Shown here one piece after another: positions 63,395 through 64,000 of a DNA stretch of 64,000 bases. Below the pieces are notes generated by a model that was given only the letters and a program-made list of their open reading frames with translations, was not told the DNA's origin and searched no databases. A program made the translations under genes and the position numbers. The DNA lies in NCBI RefSeq assembly GCF_012676905.1, contig NZ_CP051428.1:2814001-2878000 (forward strand). Direction: 5' to 3'. Within the stretch, counting starts at the first letter, position 1. Each line of letters begins with the position of its first letter. This stretch comes from Paenibacillus albicereus (lineage in GTDB: Bacteria > Bacillota > Bacilli > Paenibacillales > Paenibacillaceae).

Positions 63395-64000
63395 TCAATC
63401 CAGCTTGATGTCCGCGATGACGCCCGCCGGCTCGAAGCCGAGGCGGCGATAGACGCGGTTGGAGTCGGGATAGGCGAGGTCCGCGTACAGCATCGGCACG
63501 AGGCCTTGGGCGGCGATGCGGCCGGCTACGGCGGCGACGAGCGCGCCGCCGTAGCCCCGGCGCCTGCGCTCCGGGGGCGTGTACACGGCGTTGATGCGCC
63601 CGTGCCGAGGCGATGCGCCGCCGTAGCCCGCCATCGCGGACGGCTCGACGCCGTCCTCCCATGCGTAGAGCTTGTCCGCCCGGATGAGCGTGTCGGCCGT
63701 GGCCAGCTGGCCGGCGGCGTCGGCCGGCTCGCCGTATACGTCGCGGACCATGCCGGCGAGGAATTCCGCCGCGAGCTCGCGCTCGTCCGCGCGGAACAGG
63801 CGCATCCGCCCGGAGACGCCGGACGGCGGGCGCAGCGCGGGAGCCTCATAGGCTTCCATGACCATGCTGACCCGCGGCCGCCTGCCCGTGCGCGCGCCAT
63901 GCCGCGCCGCGAAGCGCTCCGCCTCGTCCGGCGAGCCGGACACGCCGGGCAGAAGCGCGTCCGCCAGCGCTTCGTCCAGCTCGTCCAGCCGGCGCTCCCG
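63395..64000 (-). CDS. GNAT family N-acetyltransferase, 3' part
   Basis: At least 201 residues; the frame is open to the right edge, so the start lies outside the window. The GNAT fold shows in AVYTPPERRRRGYGGALVAA (acetyl-CoA loop, R/Q-x-x-G-x-G/A type) and LYADLAYPDSNRVYRRLGFE near the C-terminus. The N-terminal half seen here is Arg/Ala/Asp-rich. Substrate unknown. Confidence 0.85.
   Translation of the reverse strand, partial: RERRLDELDEALADALLPGVSGSPDEAERFAARHGARTGRRPRVSMVMEAYEAPALRPPSGVSGRMRLFRADERELAAEFLAGMVRDVYGEPADAAGQLATADTLIRADKLYAWEDGVEPSAMAGYGGASPRHGRINAVYTPPERRRRGYGGALVAAVAGRIAAQGLVPMLYADLAYPDSNRVYRRLGFEPAGVIADIKLD

Overview
The window looks like chromosomal DNA of a GC-rich, spore-forming Firmicute of the Paenibacillaceae type. 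Evidence for this is the Bacillus/Paenibacillus gene order around fapR-plsX-fab-rnc-smc-ftsY-ffh-rpsP-rimM-trmD-rplS, the ylbH-coaD-ylbJ-ylbL-ylbM block, a gerK-type germinant receptor operon, YlbJ, LexA boxes of the Bacillus type, strong Shine-Dalgarno sites and many intrinsic terminators. No tRNA, rRNA, CRISPR array, transposase or integrase was recognised.

Region 1 (about 1-31 kb) is conserved core. From the left: the start of sucC, comM (rightward), then a long leftward series yraN, ylqH, ylqG, rnhB, rbgA, lepB, rplS, trmD, rimM, rpsP, ffh, ylxM, ftsY, smc, rnc, fabF, acpP, fabG, fabD, fabH, plsX, fapR, rpmF and yceD. It links tricarboxylic-acid metabolism, fatty acid and phospholipid synthesis (with a clear FapR operator), protein targeting, ribosome maturation and chromosome organisation. 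Many genes overlap by 4 bp, which suggests translational coupling. tmcAL, a PDZ-less ylbL, ylbJ, coaD and rsmD follow.

Region 2 (30-47.7 kb) is accessory metabolism. It holds a secreted GH18 chitinase, a possible structured RNA with its own terminator, selD-mnmH (selenium for tRNA 2-selenouridine) divergent from an ArsP-type permease, an unknown membrane protein, a NucA/NucB-type nuclease lipoprotein, a polar amino acid ABC transporter with a binding protein-permease fusion, peptide deformylase, a metallophosphoesterase, an MBL hydrolase/TetR pair with two perfect palindromes in its promoter, and a TPP-riboswitch operon for a thiamin-precursor ABC transporter with a TatD hydrolase.

Region 3 (47.7-52 kb) is a gerA-gerC-gerB germination receptor operon.

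Region 4 (52.1-61.3 kb) is visibly richer in A+T than its surroundings. An OmpR/histidine kinase pair converges on a leftward set of TraX, an SH3-M15 lipoprotein peptidase, an AsnB-type amidotransferase and a membrane-anchored C39 peptidase. This gene set looks like a cell-envelope module. Two near-identical 31-bp hairpins (52063-52093 and 59370-59400) bracket it. Beyond the right copy lies a divergent CsoR-type sensor/MATE exporter pair whose promoter has a perfect CsoR-like operator between -35 and -10.

Region 5 (61.3-64 kb) holds an SOS-controlled Y-family polymerase (two LexA boxes) with a small unknown partner gene, and the 3' part of a GNAT acetyltransferase.

The best candidates for something undescribed are the hairpin-bracketed envelope module with its two-component system, the CsoR-MATE pair, the unassigned RNA-like segment at 32.3-32.5 kb, and the selenium genes beside an ArsP-type permease.
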